Assembly (NCBI GenBank): GCA_030141605.1
Contig: JAQGDQ010000692.1
Coordinates: forward strand, 1-64,000
Direction: 5' to 3'
Length of the DNA: 64,000 bases
From: Tubiluchus corallicola
Lineage: Eukaryota > Priapulida > Priapulimorpha > Priapulimorphida > Tubiluchidae
Made by a program: the position numbers and the translations under genes. Under the pieces are notes generated by a model. The model made no database searches. It was not told the DNA's origin and was given only the letters and a program-made list of their open reading frames with translations. This document shows positions 1 to 10,700 of the stretch, piece after piece; positions within the stretch are counted from its first letter, which is position 1; the number at the start of each line of letters is the position of its first letter.

Positions 1-106
1 TCTGCCTCATGTAGCAATACGTAGCAAAAGAAATATTGTACTCGGTTCAGTTGCAATGACTTCTCCATCGCCTAAAGCATCTTAACGGGTTCTTAAGAAA
101 GAAACT

Positions 107-330
107 GTCAATAACTCAGGAGACATAGTGAAATCAAAGAACAAGTTATCAAGTAGGAACCTGTCAATAACTAAGGAGACATAGTGAAATCAAAGAACAA
201 GTTATCAAGAAAGAAGCTGTCAATAACTAAGGAGACATAGTGAAATCAAAGAACAAGTTATCAAGAAAGAAGCTGTCAATAACTAAGGAGACATAGTGAA
301 ATCAAAGAACAAGTTATCAAGAAAGAAAGA
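107..330. repeat. Tandem repeat, 56-bp unit, four copies
   Basis: Four head-to-tail copies of a 56-bp unit start at 107, 163, 219 and 275, each beginning GTCAATAACT and containing GGAGACATAGTGAAATC. Copies two to four are nearly identical. The array lies upstream of the first visible chitinase exon, probably in an intron of that gene. No coding potential is evident. Confidence 0.9.
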
Positions 331-345
331 GAGAGAAAGAGAGAT

Positions 346-393
<48 letters not shown>

Positions 394-475
394 AGAGATA
401 GAGAGCTATCAATACCATGATAGAGAGTTTTTCATAGAACGACCGATGTTTTTGTTTTTGTTTTTGTTTTTGATG
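322..475. repeat. AG-rich microsatellite followed by GTTTTT repeats
   Basis: Positions 322-405 are an impure (AG)n tract with AAAG and AGAT interruptions, growing directly out of the last unit of the 56-bp array. Positions about 447-475 are a (GTTTTT)n run. The apparent open frame across the AG tract (alternating Arg/Glu) is a product of the repeat and not a gene. Confidence 0.9.
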
Positions 476-638
476 AAATAGGTGCGTCTAGGAGAGAAGA
501 GAGAAAAACTTACACAATTTGTTCCACCTTTCCTTTATAATCATATTTATTTCTTATCAGAATGTACATAGAACATACAATTTATGTCTATTAACCAGCT
601 GTTTTTGTTAAAATGCTATTAATCATATTTGTTAACAG

Positions 639-2468
639 GAGTGGGGAGTAGAGAAATGGCTAAGAGATGGCGCACCAGCTTCGAAGCTAAATCTTGGAAT
701 GCCCATGTACGGACGCTGCGTGTTGCTAGCAAACCCTAGCCAACATGATTTGGGGGATCCGATCAACCGACAGGCATGTCCAGCCGGACCGTACACCAGA
801 CAAAATGGCTTCTTTTCTTACTATGAGGTAAAAATTACTCAAACTATTGTCAAGGATGTGATCGATTCTATGAAAAGAAATACTTGATTAAGAATAGAAT
901 GAGGAAGGTATTAATAGCATCAGATCAATTTCAGATGTGCAGTAATTTGCAAGATGGCTTCACGAAATACTGGGACCAAGATTCAGCAGTACCGTATGCA
1001 GTGAAGGGCAACCAATGGGCTGCTTATGACGACAGAGAGAGCATTGGTTTAAAAGTAAGTATAATTCTTGCCCCACTTAAAGGTTAAAATGTCTTCTTCC
1101 TAGGTGACAGAATTTGTTCACGTTCTTTGAAAACAAAAAACATGACAAACCAAACTTTGAGTCACGGTAACCTCGTAAAGTGCAAACGTATGCATGAAAA
1201 TTCAAGTCCTGTCTGTACAATAAGCCTTTTCACAGTTCCAGCAATTGACGATAATCGTGAAAAGGTCAAAGGTTAAGTGTACCAGGCAACGCATTTACGT
1301 GCACTTGACAACGCCTCGCAGCCCATGCTATGTAATAGTAACAGTTTTAGCATCTAGCTAGAACCTTACCTAGTTCATTTCTTCTTCTTCCCAAGCATTA
1401 TCCTGCTAGTAAATCACTCTACACACTCTATAGACTAATGCATAGTTAAGTAAAGTCCGCGTAAACCAACTGAAGTTACTGAATGGATGCGCCAGATGGC
1501 TTTGCTTTACGTGTATGGTGTAGTTAAGACGCATTGCTGTGGTACACTTAACCTTTGACCTGCAGTAACTGGCGCATGCGCACAAAGAAACTGTGAAAAG
1601 GCTTCTTCTATCTTAAAATGCAAGACTTAAACTTTGATTCTGTCAAAACCATTTTAAGCCACTTGTGCAAATTATCAAAAATTATTTAATTTGAACAATC
1701 AAAATTTAAACGGTTTATGCTAAATTTGTTACAATGTACAAATGCATCATGCCTAGCAATTAGGAACAGATTTGAGTGATCAATTTTGCTGTTTTTGACT
1801 ACAGATTATAAGAATAAATCAAATGGCATTCTATTTTATAGGCCGCTTTTGCAAAGGAGAAGGGTCTTGGTGGAGCAATGATATGGGCTTTGGACTTTGA
1901 TGATTTCACAGGTTCTCACTGCAATCAAGGCAAATACCCGCTTTTGACAAAGATTAATGAAGTGTTAGGCGGTAACACCCCTATAACAACAACAACAACA
2001 ACAACAACAAGACCCACAACAACAAGGTCAACAGCACAACCCAGCACCACTAGAAGAACAACAACAAGGCGACCCACAACCCGACCCACGACCCGGTCAA
2101 CAACCCAGTCAACAACTGCACCCACAACTGCCTCAACTTCGCCGCCAACCGGAGGTAAATGCGAGCCGTTCGTGTGCACCGAAGACGGCAATTTTCCAGA
2201 TCCGCTCAACTGCCAAGTCTACCATCAATGCGTCTACACGCACACGAACTTTCCACTTCATGTAACGCACCAATGTCTGGGAGACACCATCTACTTCCCA
2301 GAGCTAGGACAGTGTGTATTTGAACACCAAATAGTAAATGCAGTCGACTACTGTGCCCAGTGCACGGCCATGAGCCGGCTGGAAGTAGCCAGTATTAGGA
2401 TTGAACCTACGTACAGGCCGGCACCTGTAACATTTGAATATTCCAACTTCCATGGAAGACAGAGTTAA
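639..2468 (+). CDS. Chitinase (GH18) with peritrophin-A domain, 3' part only
   Basis: Three exons are visible: 639-827, 935-1054 and 1842-2468, all joined in phase 0 with AG/GT borders. Exon one encodes the GH18 segment with GMPMYGR and NGFFSYYE. Exon two carries VPYAVKGNQWAAYDDRES. Exon three starts with the last barrel strand (GGAMIWALDFDDFTG) and then a Thr-rich linker of about 60 residues, typical of O-glycosylated chitinases. A CBM14/peritrophin-A domain with six cysteines (about CEPFVC to VDYC) and a 35-residue tail end at the stop, 2466-2468. The enzyme hydrolyses beta-1,4 linkages of chitin outside the cell; the CBM14 domain anchors it to chitin. The catalytic DxxDxDxE strand and signal peptide would be in exons before position 639 or left of the window, so activity cannot be judged. 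Which paralogue it is cannot be told. Confidence 0.93.
1223..1603 (+). mobile_element. TA-flanked MITE, copy 1
   Basis: A 381-bp element with terminal inverted repeats AGCCTTTTCACAGTT and AACTGTGAAAAGGCT, in the last chitinase intron. A longer inner inverted segment (AAAGGTTAAGTGTACCA and its complement) is also present. The left flank is TA; the right flank is TC, read as a mutated TA duplication because two other family copies (14220-14598, 57859-58240) are flanked by TA on both sides. A TA target suggests the Tc1/mariner group, by inference. There is no coding capacity. Confidence 0.8.
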
Positions 2469-2708
2469 GCAAAATCTTAAAGAAGAGTCAGTGTTCTGCT
2501 ATCAGTATATGGCTTAGATAGTCATTGTCATGGAGTACTGCATTTAAACTGTTACAAATATAAAAAAAGCATTGTACATTAGCGCAGAAATGAAGCCTGC
2601 TGATTTGCAAGGCCAACTAATGTTGTCAGTGGTAATTTTAAATGTAGAAAACGGTTTTCTAAAGCGCCAAAGAATTGCGGGAGCAACTTTTTTCAAATTA
2701 GCTGGCAA

Positions 2709-3166
2709 TTAACAGTATCATTAATTAGAATACGACTGTGGATGCCGGAATGTTCATAAACCATTAGTGTTTATTTCACGACAAATACTGCCCATTGCGG
2801 GTCGCGAGTTGAAGAAAGAAAGGAGACACTGAAAAATTGCAACCAGTCAGGAATTGAACCAGAGACCTGGGATTACTACTCCCATTGCGGGTCGTGAGTT
2901 GAAGAAAGAAAAGAGACAGGTGCTGCTGGATTGTATGCTACAAGGAGAAAATCTCAGGGCATCCTTATTATGTTGGAGAGCTGGCAGAGCACGGGAGTAG
3001 TAATCCCAGATCTCTGGTTCAATTCCCAACTGGTTCACAATTTTTCAGTGTCTCATTTCTTTCTTCAACTTACGACCAGCAATGGGTAATAATTGAGAAA
3101 TAAACTGCAATGGTTTATAAACATTCTGACAGTCACAATCATAATCTAATTAATGAAATGTAGGAG
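2709..3166. mobile_element. Foldback element with tRNA-like sequence
   Basis: The left arm (about 2709-2880) is repeated as an imperfect reverse complement in the right arm (about 2993-3166), beginning and ending in ATTAATTAGA-like sequence. Between about 2974 and 3038 on the + strand is a tRNA-like stretch. It has an A-box-like AGCTGGCAGAGC, an anticodon-arm-like CGGGA-GTAGTAA-TCCCA that would place AGT at the anticodon, and a B-box-like GGTTCAATTCC. The acceptor stem is not convincing, so this is not a functional tRNA. A tRNA-derived SINE pair in inverted orientation, or a foldback transposon that captured tRNA sequence, would fit. Confidence 0.6.
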
Positions 3167-3806
3167 CATTAAGAAACTCAAATTACTGTATTGCAATTGA
3201 TGAAATGTATCTTTACGAATTTACTTTGTCTTACATTGTAATTGTGCTAGTTACCTGGTATAAAAATGCTATAGTAAGAAATTTTTTATTAACTAAAGTG
3301 TCATTCTATAAGCACTTATATAGAAACTGCAGGTAAAATGTCAGTAATGTCTGCGTGAAATAAGGTAATCTTAGGAAATCAGATGTAGCAAAAATACAAA
3401 GTGTTTTGTTGTGGGAAGAGACTTGCCAGTATCGATGACTCGTACATTTTAACAGGAAAATGATGTAGCCAGTTCGTTTCATTCAATTAGTGTTGCGTAC
3501 ATAACGAATTACACTTACACTATGGTGTTACTTTGGCTAACCTTCAAAATAAAAATTGCAACCAGAATTTGTTGCTCCCAAAATCTGGTGCCCTAGGGTA
3601 CTGCCTAGTTTCCCTAGTGGTGGAGCCATTCCTGGAAACTAATTATGATGTTCGCTATTTTGTGTTTACTTCACTAACTGTCTTACATTAACTCTTTTAT
3701 TCATACTGTAACTCGGTTGTTAGGTAAAATAGCTATAAGGGGGCCGTACATTGTTGATATCTCTCAAAATACTATAGGTTTTATATGTCAAATGTAGACC
3801 TGCGTT

Positions 3807-3970
3807 AACTCAAATGTAGATTTAGGTAATTCAAATATGTCTTGGTAACTCAAATGTAGATTTAGGTAATTCAAATGTGTCTTGGTAACTCAAATGTAGA
3901 CTTAGGTAAGTCAAATGTGTCTTGGTAACTCAAATGTAGACTTGGGTAGTTCAAATGTAGTTCAAATGTG
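3807..3970. repeat. Tandem repeat, about 40-bp unit, four copies
   Basis: Units begin AACTCAAATGTAGA and continue TTAGGTAATTCAAATGTGTC; each contains two diverged halves of about 20 bp, so the array looks like an amplified 20-mer. About four full units are present, with a decayed right edge. Confidence 0.85.
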
Positions 3971-4616
3971 TTAACAATGGTTTTCAATGTGTTAATTTGA
4001 CGTGTAAAACCTATATATTGTTGAAAAATTATTATCTAGGTGTGCATATATTGTTAGGTAAAATAGCTATATTGTTGAAAAATTATTATCTATGTAATGC
4101 ATTTATATCAATTCTACATGGAAAAGTGCAAGCCATGCACTTGGCTATGTTGGTAAACAGTATCTGTTGTTGTAAAAAGTTAAATATAACATGCAAGACT
4201 TATATTTTTAAATAATTATAATGTTAATCTTTTTTATTATACTTCGTTTTTATATATGATATACAAAAATATAAATTTAATACAAGCACCAAATCTATTA
4301 AAATACTTGTAAAATTAAGGAAAAACAGGCCAAATTATTAGTTCATAATATCACAGCAAGCAATTTGCTTTAGCAGAAAGTCATGACTCAATAATATAAA
4401 AATTTCATGACATAGTATTATCTCAAAACATCTGGGAAACCGTGGCAATGAGCACATCATTTTATGACCACAGAATTGAAGTTTCGCATTTTCATACCGT
4501 CATGATCAGCAAAATCACACAATTATAAAAAAATGCGATTACAATACATTGATAAAACTAACCATTTTATGATCAGCTTGCTAACAAGAGAACGTCAATA
4601 TACCAATACTAATTCA

Positions 4617-4800
4617 GTTCAATTTCAATTTATTTATCTCTTTATAATGTTACAATAAAACATGATTAATAAAAGAATCTCTAATAAGTTTTGAAAAATG
4701 GTTAAAATGTATACATGTAGATAGATTTAGAACTAGAGAAAGGATAGCGAAAAGACTATAAAGTCACGTAGTCTGCTATCCTTTACTGAATATAGATAAA
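4617..4800 (-). mobile_element. Non-LTR retrotransposon 3' tail with hairpin
   Basis: Read on the - strand, the segment ends in a GATAAATAAA motif followed by short TTGAAA-type repeats, as LINE 3' ends do. About 120 bp before that end lies a hairpin at 4739-4784: outer stem AAAGGATAGC / GCTATCCTTT and inner stem GACT / AGTC. The same architecture with co-varied bases occurs in the tails at 7320-7364, 22850-22894, 23393-23434 and 23871-23920. No reverse transcriptase remains here. Confidence 0.6.
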
Positions 4801-5464
4801 AAGATTTTTTAGACATTGGTGGACATTAATGTTGTCAGTTTAATTTAGGCAACTCAGGTAAAGAAAGTATTTGCAGAGCATGGGCAGCAGGCATAGAGCC
4901 TCCCACATCTTAGTTATGTGCAGCCCCATAGGCAGGGGCATAGTCAAGTTCTATAGTCAGGGGGAGTAACCAAGCAAGGAAGAAAGGCACCATGACACAT
5001 ACCAAACAATTTCCAATGCATTGATTAAACATTTTAATTCTGTGTTTAACATCAAAACACGAGGAAGATACAGTTTTAAACGAAGTACATAACTGTTGCT
5101 TTGTATTTAAAATTAAAATACGATAAAAAAATTTACAGCAAGTTCATAAATGTCAAAACATAATAAAAACATGTATTATTTAACTATTTAGGTTTTAAAT
5201 GTAAACCGAAAACAAAATGAATGAATTTTGGCACTTTTGAAAAGCCGCCAATTTGGAAAAAGTGCCCAGGAGAGCAGTTGCTCCTCTATTAGCTATGCCA
5301 CTGCCCATTGGCCAATTTTGCAAATTGAATAGCTCACTCACCAGATGGACACAACCAAAAACTGCTGTCTACAGCTGCATTAATGTGACATGTTCAAAAG
5401 AAAAAATGTTCAAAAGAAAAAATTTTAAAAATTAACTGATGATAATTAAAAAAATTCTAACTTA

Positions 5465-5900
5465 CACGGATGAGAATGACAAATTGCAAAAAACTCTGAA
5501 ATAGGCCATAGAGAGCCTCTAAGTGGACTTAAAATATCAATTACCTTGTTTCATGCATAATTTAAAATACCCAACTATCAAGGATACATGATACCTAATT
5601 GTCTCAAAAATGCCTAAGTACTGGCCGCTCCTATGCAAAAGTATATAAAAACTGTCTGCAATTGACTCTAATAACTCCGCACAATTGATTCTATATTTTT
5701 ATACATAGAGATGTACACGTGGTTACACTGATGTACGTGATGCAAACAAAGTGACGGCCTGCCATCTAGTGGTCAGCCTGCGAAATAATGTACTGGGTCC
5801 GTAAAAATTTTCTCAGCAAATTCCTCGATTTACAAAAATGACACTACTGGTCTTCCAAAAACTCGGAATTCCACGTATCCGCGGAAAATTCTCATCCCTG
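5465..5900 (+). mobile_element. MITE with CAGGGATGAGAAT ends and 6-bp TSD, copy 1
   Basis: This 436-bp element starts CACGGATGAGAAT and ends ATTCTCATCCCTG. It is flanked on both sides by the perfect 6-bp direct repeat AACTTA (5459-5464 and 5901-5906). Copies at 10564-10977 and 17052-17511 share the whole internal sequence and each has its own perfect 6-bp duplication. A 6-bp TSD argues against hAT (8 bp), Tc1/mariner (TA) and piggyBac (TTAA). IS3EU-like or Dada-like elements are possible, by inference. Non-coding. Confidence 0.88.
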
Positions 5901-6066
5901 AACTTAACATCAAAAACTCAGATATTTAAAAATACTGTTACCGTCTTTACTATCACAATTTACCTTCAACTGTCATCACTCTTTACTCACAATTTTAGCA
6001 CGTTTCAATGGTCTATCAACCATTCAGCCTATTGTTACAAATGGCTGAACAAACATATGCAATTTT

Positions 6067-6370
6067 AATGTTGTAATTGTAATTTTAAACAAACAAACAT
6101 ATGAAAGTTTATACATAAACTTGATCAAATCCTAAACAAAAAAATATTTTTTGCTTACGAATAGCCTAAATTGTCGCAGTTCAAGCTTGCTCCATTCACG
6201 GTAATCACGTGACAACTGACAAAAAACTGTGTGAGCGACAGTGCTTTCTCTACCTGGGCTCAGACATGTGCACATGGCTGTGTGCGCACAACACCATGTT
6301 GCTGGAGCGCACTGCGCTGGGCTGTGAAGCAAACAGTACTAACCTCACGTGCTCTGGACTGTACAAGTAT
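6067..6370. repeat. Dispersed repeat, copy 1
   Basis: About 220 bp from 6067 match 35277-35490 at high identity in the same orientation, including AATCCTAAACAAAAAAATATT and TTTCTCTACCTGGGCTCAGA. The ends are not defined and no terminal repeats or coding sequence are visible. Confidence 0.7.
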
Positions 6371-7280
6371 AAAGAAAGAACTAAAGAAAAAAAGACTTAT
6401 TATATTGAATATTATCGATAATATTGAGTGAAAATAGGGGGTGCTGCAGCCCCACAGCCGCCATTGAGCAAGCATAAAATCAATATTAGAAGTAGTGTCA
6501 GTATACTCAGTCCAATGCCATCATAGTACAGCAAATAATCATTTGGATTACACAGGAATGAACACCTTTTCACAAATTTGACGACGAAGCCATTTTGATC
6601 TCGAGTGATTTCTTCTTTAGAGTTTTGCCAAGAACTAAGATAGGCAACCCAGCCCAATACAGTTGAAAACTCACAGAAATAATTATCAAGCCATGTTTAC
6701 ATTGCATGAATGCATTGGAAAAAATGATTGTTAATACTTTTGGGCAAGTTTGTTCATGAGGTAGCTAGCTTGTTTGGAAAAAAAGGAAAGATCCTTAAAG
6801 TTTATAAGTAAAGTAATACAGTGATCTACGTATAACTGGAACACCTCTGAACCGGAAAACTTGTTCGAGTTATGCGAGTTTACGAGTTAGACAATATTCG
6901 TAAGAAAAGAAGATGAAGTCACTCATCAACGTCAGGCAACACATTAGTAACACTACAGCATGTGAAAATGACAAATTGAGTGTTTAATCAAATATCAAAC
7001 AACAGTTTTTTTATGAATAATCAAAAATAAAATGACTGGTCCACCTCTACTGTAGTCTGAGTAGCAATGTTAATAGAATTCGGCAGTAATAATATTGTGA
7101 TCTACATTAAACCACGTTCGTTAAGCCGTGTTGTGTTCAGCATTCTGCTAAGGTCATACAAGAAATCTTAGCACTTTTGCTGAAAACTAGCAGTTAAAAT
7201 CATAATGTGGTGCACACTTTTGAGAGGGATTTCTCATGTGGGAGATCGTTCGAGATAAGCAGGGTAATTTCAGTTACGCA

Positions 7281-7760
7281 AAGTTATAATACAATTAATT
7301 TGGAAACAAAAATGTGAAGAAAGGGCAGCGAAAGACCAATTGGTCATCTAGTCAGCTGCCCTTTGGTTAGTCATGAACATTTTTATAAGCGCTATGCTAC
7401 AGTGTATTAGTGTTAGTACTACTTATAATAAAAACTAAATTGTTACGAATGACATTAAATTGATATGCTTATAACGTGTTAGTACAATTCATGCACAGTA
7501 ATAATAAGTGCATAATAAAAAAAATCAAACTGAAAATAACTGAAATAAAACTGAACTGAAACAAGAACTGAAATAAAAATCTGACAACAGAAACATAATA
7601 ACAATGGAAGTTAAATTTACTTTATAACACAAGCATAATTCTTGGACATAAGCAAGCGAATGTATAATGGAGTCATAATATATCATAATAATGTCAAAAA
7701 TTACAGAGCGATTTTTGATGATCTGAGGTAAAATAAACACACAGATAGTTAAAGCACATA
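7281..7760 (-). mobile_element. Non-LTR retrotransposon 3' region with hairpin, inverted relative to 22480-22970
   Basis: About 480 bp here are the reverse complement of 22480-22970 with scattered differences, so this is a dispersed element in opposite orientation. On the - strand it contains the hairpin at 7320-7364: outer stem AAAGGGCAGC / GCTGCCCTTT around GACCAATTGGTC. Apparent hydrophobic frames are chance translations of AT-rich sequence. It ends about 30 bp from the PRCP stop codon and could supply part of that gene's 3' UTR. Confidence 0.7.
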
Positions 7761-7791
7761 CAAAAGCTCAATTAAACATCATGTACTTATC

Positions 7792-10700
7792 TTACAAAAT
7801 CACAAACTTTCTGCGATCGGAATGCATTTGAAATCCGGTCGGCTTCGTTTGAGCAATCCAGTGCCGGATCGTGGCGACTTCCTGCTTCCTGGCCTCAATG
7901 ACAGATTGAGGATCTAGCTTATTGCTGCTCCGAAGATCCAGATGATGTGCTCCGTCTTCGATGCTAATTGCGACTAGAGTTGGAGACAAAGAGTGGAGTA
8001 TGCCTCCACCTGACCATGGATCTAGTTTTCCATTACTGAAAGTAAAGATTATAAACATGGAGCAAAACGAATAATTTACATGTTAGACGTGACGAGTGAT
8101 TAACTGATTAACAAGTTGGGTTAATTTATGCGCCGGTTAACTGAAACTTCTTGAAAGTAAATCACAAGTTGGGTTTAATTTATGCGCCAGTTAACTGAAA
8201 CTTCTTGAAAGTAAATCACAATTTGGGTTAATTAATGCGCCGGTTAACTGAAACTTCTTGAAAGTAAATCACAATTTGGGTTTAATTTATGCGCCAGTTA
8301 ACTGAAACTTCTTGAAAGTAAATCACAATTTGGGTTCATTTATGCGCCGGTTAACTGAAACTTCTTGAAAGTAAATCACAATTTGGGTTAATTTATGCAC
8401 CGGTTAACTGAAACTTCTTGAAAGTAAATCACAATTTGGGTTTAATTTATGCGCCAGTTAACTGAAACTTCTTGAAAGTAAATCACAATTTGGGTTAATT
8501 TATGCGCCGGTTAACTGAAACTTCTTGAAAGTAAATCACAATTTGGGTTAATTTATGCACCGGTTAACTGAAACTTCTTGAAAGTAAATCACAATTTGGG
8601 TTAATTTATGCGCCGGTTAACTGAAACTTCTTGAAAGTAAATCACAATTTGGGTTAATTTATGCGCCGGTTAACTGAAACTTCTTGAAAGTAAATCACGA
8701 TTTGGGTTAATTTATGCGCCGGTTAACTGAAACTTCTAGATAAGTAACAAGTCAATGACCGAGAAAGTTTTGCTTTTTCTAACACATTTTGACATGTCAA
8801 ATTAAATTTTGACTTTATTAAATTCACAGTTTTAATAAATGTGAATAACTGGAATCACCCCCAATAACTGGAATAAAATAAGTGCCCAAGTAAAAATGCA
8901 CAAAACTATTTATAGTTTCAAAAAGTACTTGAAAAGGACCATTTTTGATTCATACTTATAATACAATTTTACTGGTTCCATGTCTCATGCAGTTGCAATA
9001 TATGGCCTCCAATCAATTATAATGCTATTTTAACATACCTCTATGTAAATTAAACATACACTGTGGTCGTTTCTTCTCCTCTTTTCCTTCTTCCTATCCC
9101 TAATCTTACTATTTTTTCCATTCTATCATGTCTATTAACCCTAACCATTCTTTCATTCACTCATCCTCCCCTCCCTTCCTTCTTCCTATCCCCAATCTTA
9201 CTATTTTTTCCATTCCATCATGTCTACTAACCTTAACCGTTCTTTCATTCACTCATTTGTGCCACCTTAACAAGCCAAGCTTTCAAGGTGTCATACAGCA
9301 ACTCTTTTATTTGGTTATTTTGACTTCATCAACATTTTTTTACCTATACTGTTTCTTTTTGTTTCAATAATATTGTATTTTGATGTATTGTATATGTATT
9401 GCTGGAGTGAAATAAACTGATTGATTGATTGTTAACCTGCATTTAAACTTACATGCACAGCCACAGTAACCATTCAATTAAAAGTTTAATGTCACTTTCA
9501 CACTAGCGAGTTTTCTTGCCAAGTAACTCGCCAAGTAACTCGAAGGATGTTTAGACTAGACAGCAAAACCTGCTGTGAACCGTCGGACAGTTTGCAATAA
9601 CTTTCCGCCAGTAACTCGCACTTGCGATTGAAACTCATGATAGAAAACTCGCGAGTCTGAATGTGCCATGACAGACCTGTGAATTGCTCTGCTAACGTTG
9701 ATTACAAATTTTACCAAGTGGAAGCCAAGCAAATTCACCTTTACTACATATAGACCGGGATGCCCAAGGAAGTTCGATCCCCAAAATTCGAGCCCCAAAA
9801 GGTTCGAGTAGCTAAACGGGATGAACAAAGGCCAAGTTTCAAAAATATGTTTGCCTTCTGTTGTGCTACCAGTCAATTGAGGTCAAAGGTCACGTAAATG
9901 TTTGGGTGTCTTTCAGAAAATTGGCCACAGAAAATGTAGCGCACGGCGAAAGAATAAAAACCAGCTAAGATTTCAATTTTCAAAATGACGCATTTACTTT
10001 TAAAATCTTAGGTTAAACTTGGCAATATTCTATTTTTTATTTTCAGATAAACTGTAACAAAGCCATTAAAATCTAACTCAGAACATTTGACCACATCTTG
10101 ACATTAAAAGAGGCACAACATTGTTTAAAGAAAATTAAAGCAAATGTTTAATTTAAACTTAATTTATTTAAGTTTTCAATCTATAATTTAATTATCAGAA
10201 ACACATTTTCAGTATTAATTTTGTTAAAATGTAAACGTTTTGTTGCATTTGAAAATGAGGTAGCGTATGAAAAAGTCATCAGTTTTCCATTAAGCTTAGA
10301 TTACCTGAAAATAATATTACTAGAAGCAGTAATGTTAGCAGCGCCGTAGTACACAGGTACCCAGTCAGGACGAGGACGAACGCTCCATTTCATATAACAA
10401 CCGTCCGAAAATGCTTGAAAGTTCCACTCGAACGGTTCGAACATGTCGTGAACTCCATCAGCACAGAATGGCATAACCATTTCTGTACATGCCTGGTAAC
10501 ACAACAAGGTAAAATACAGATTTAGAAATGCTTAAACGATTGAGAAATTATTATTATATTCTGCAGGGATGAGAATGACAAATTGCAAAATACTCTGAAA
10601 CAGGCCGGCCTCTAAGTGGACTTAAAATATCAATTACCTTGTTTCATGCATAATTTAAAATACCCAACTATCAAGGATACATGATACCTAATTGTCTCAA

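Larger units (their letters stand above)
2469..7791. other. Intergenic region between chitinase and PRCP, repeat-filled
   Basis: No gene was found in this 5.3 kb between the chitinase stop and the PRCP stop. It holds a tRNA-related foldback element, a 40-bp tandem repeat, a MITE, a dispersed repeat and two LINE 3' tails, each listed separately. The remaining sequence is AT-rich and unrecognised. The short frames in it have no family features. Confidence 0.7.

Noticed and set aside
1925-2209. 94-codon - strand frame rich in valine
   Set aside because: Antisense shadow of the chitinase Thr-rich linker.
6820-7280. Possible Tigger-like element (CGAGTTATGCGAG and GTTCGAGATAAGC words)
   Set aside because: No matching terminal inverted repeats could be paired; evidence too thin.
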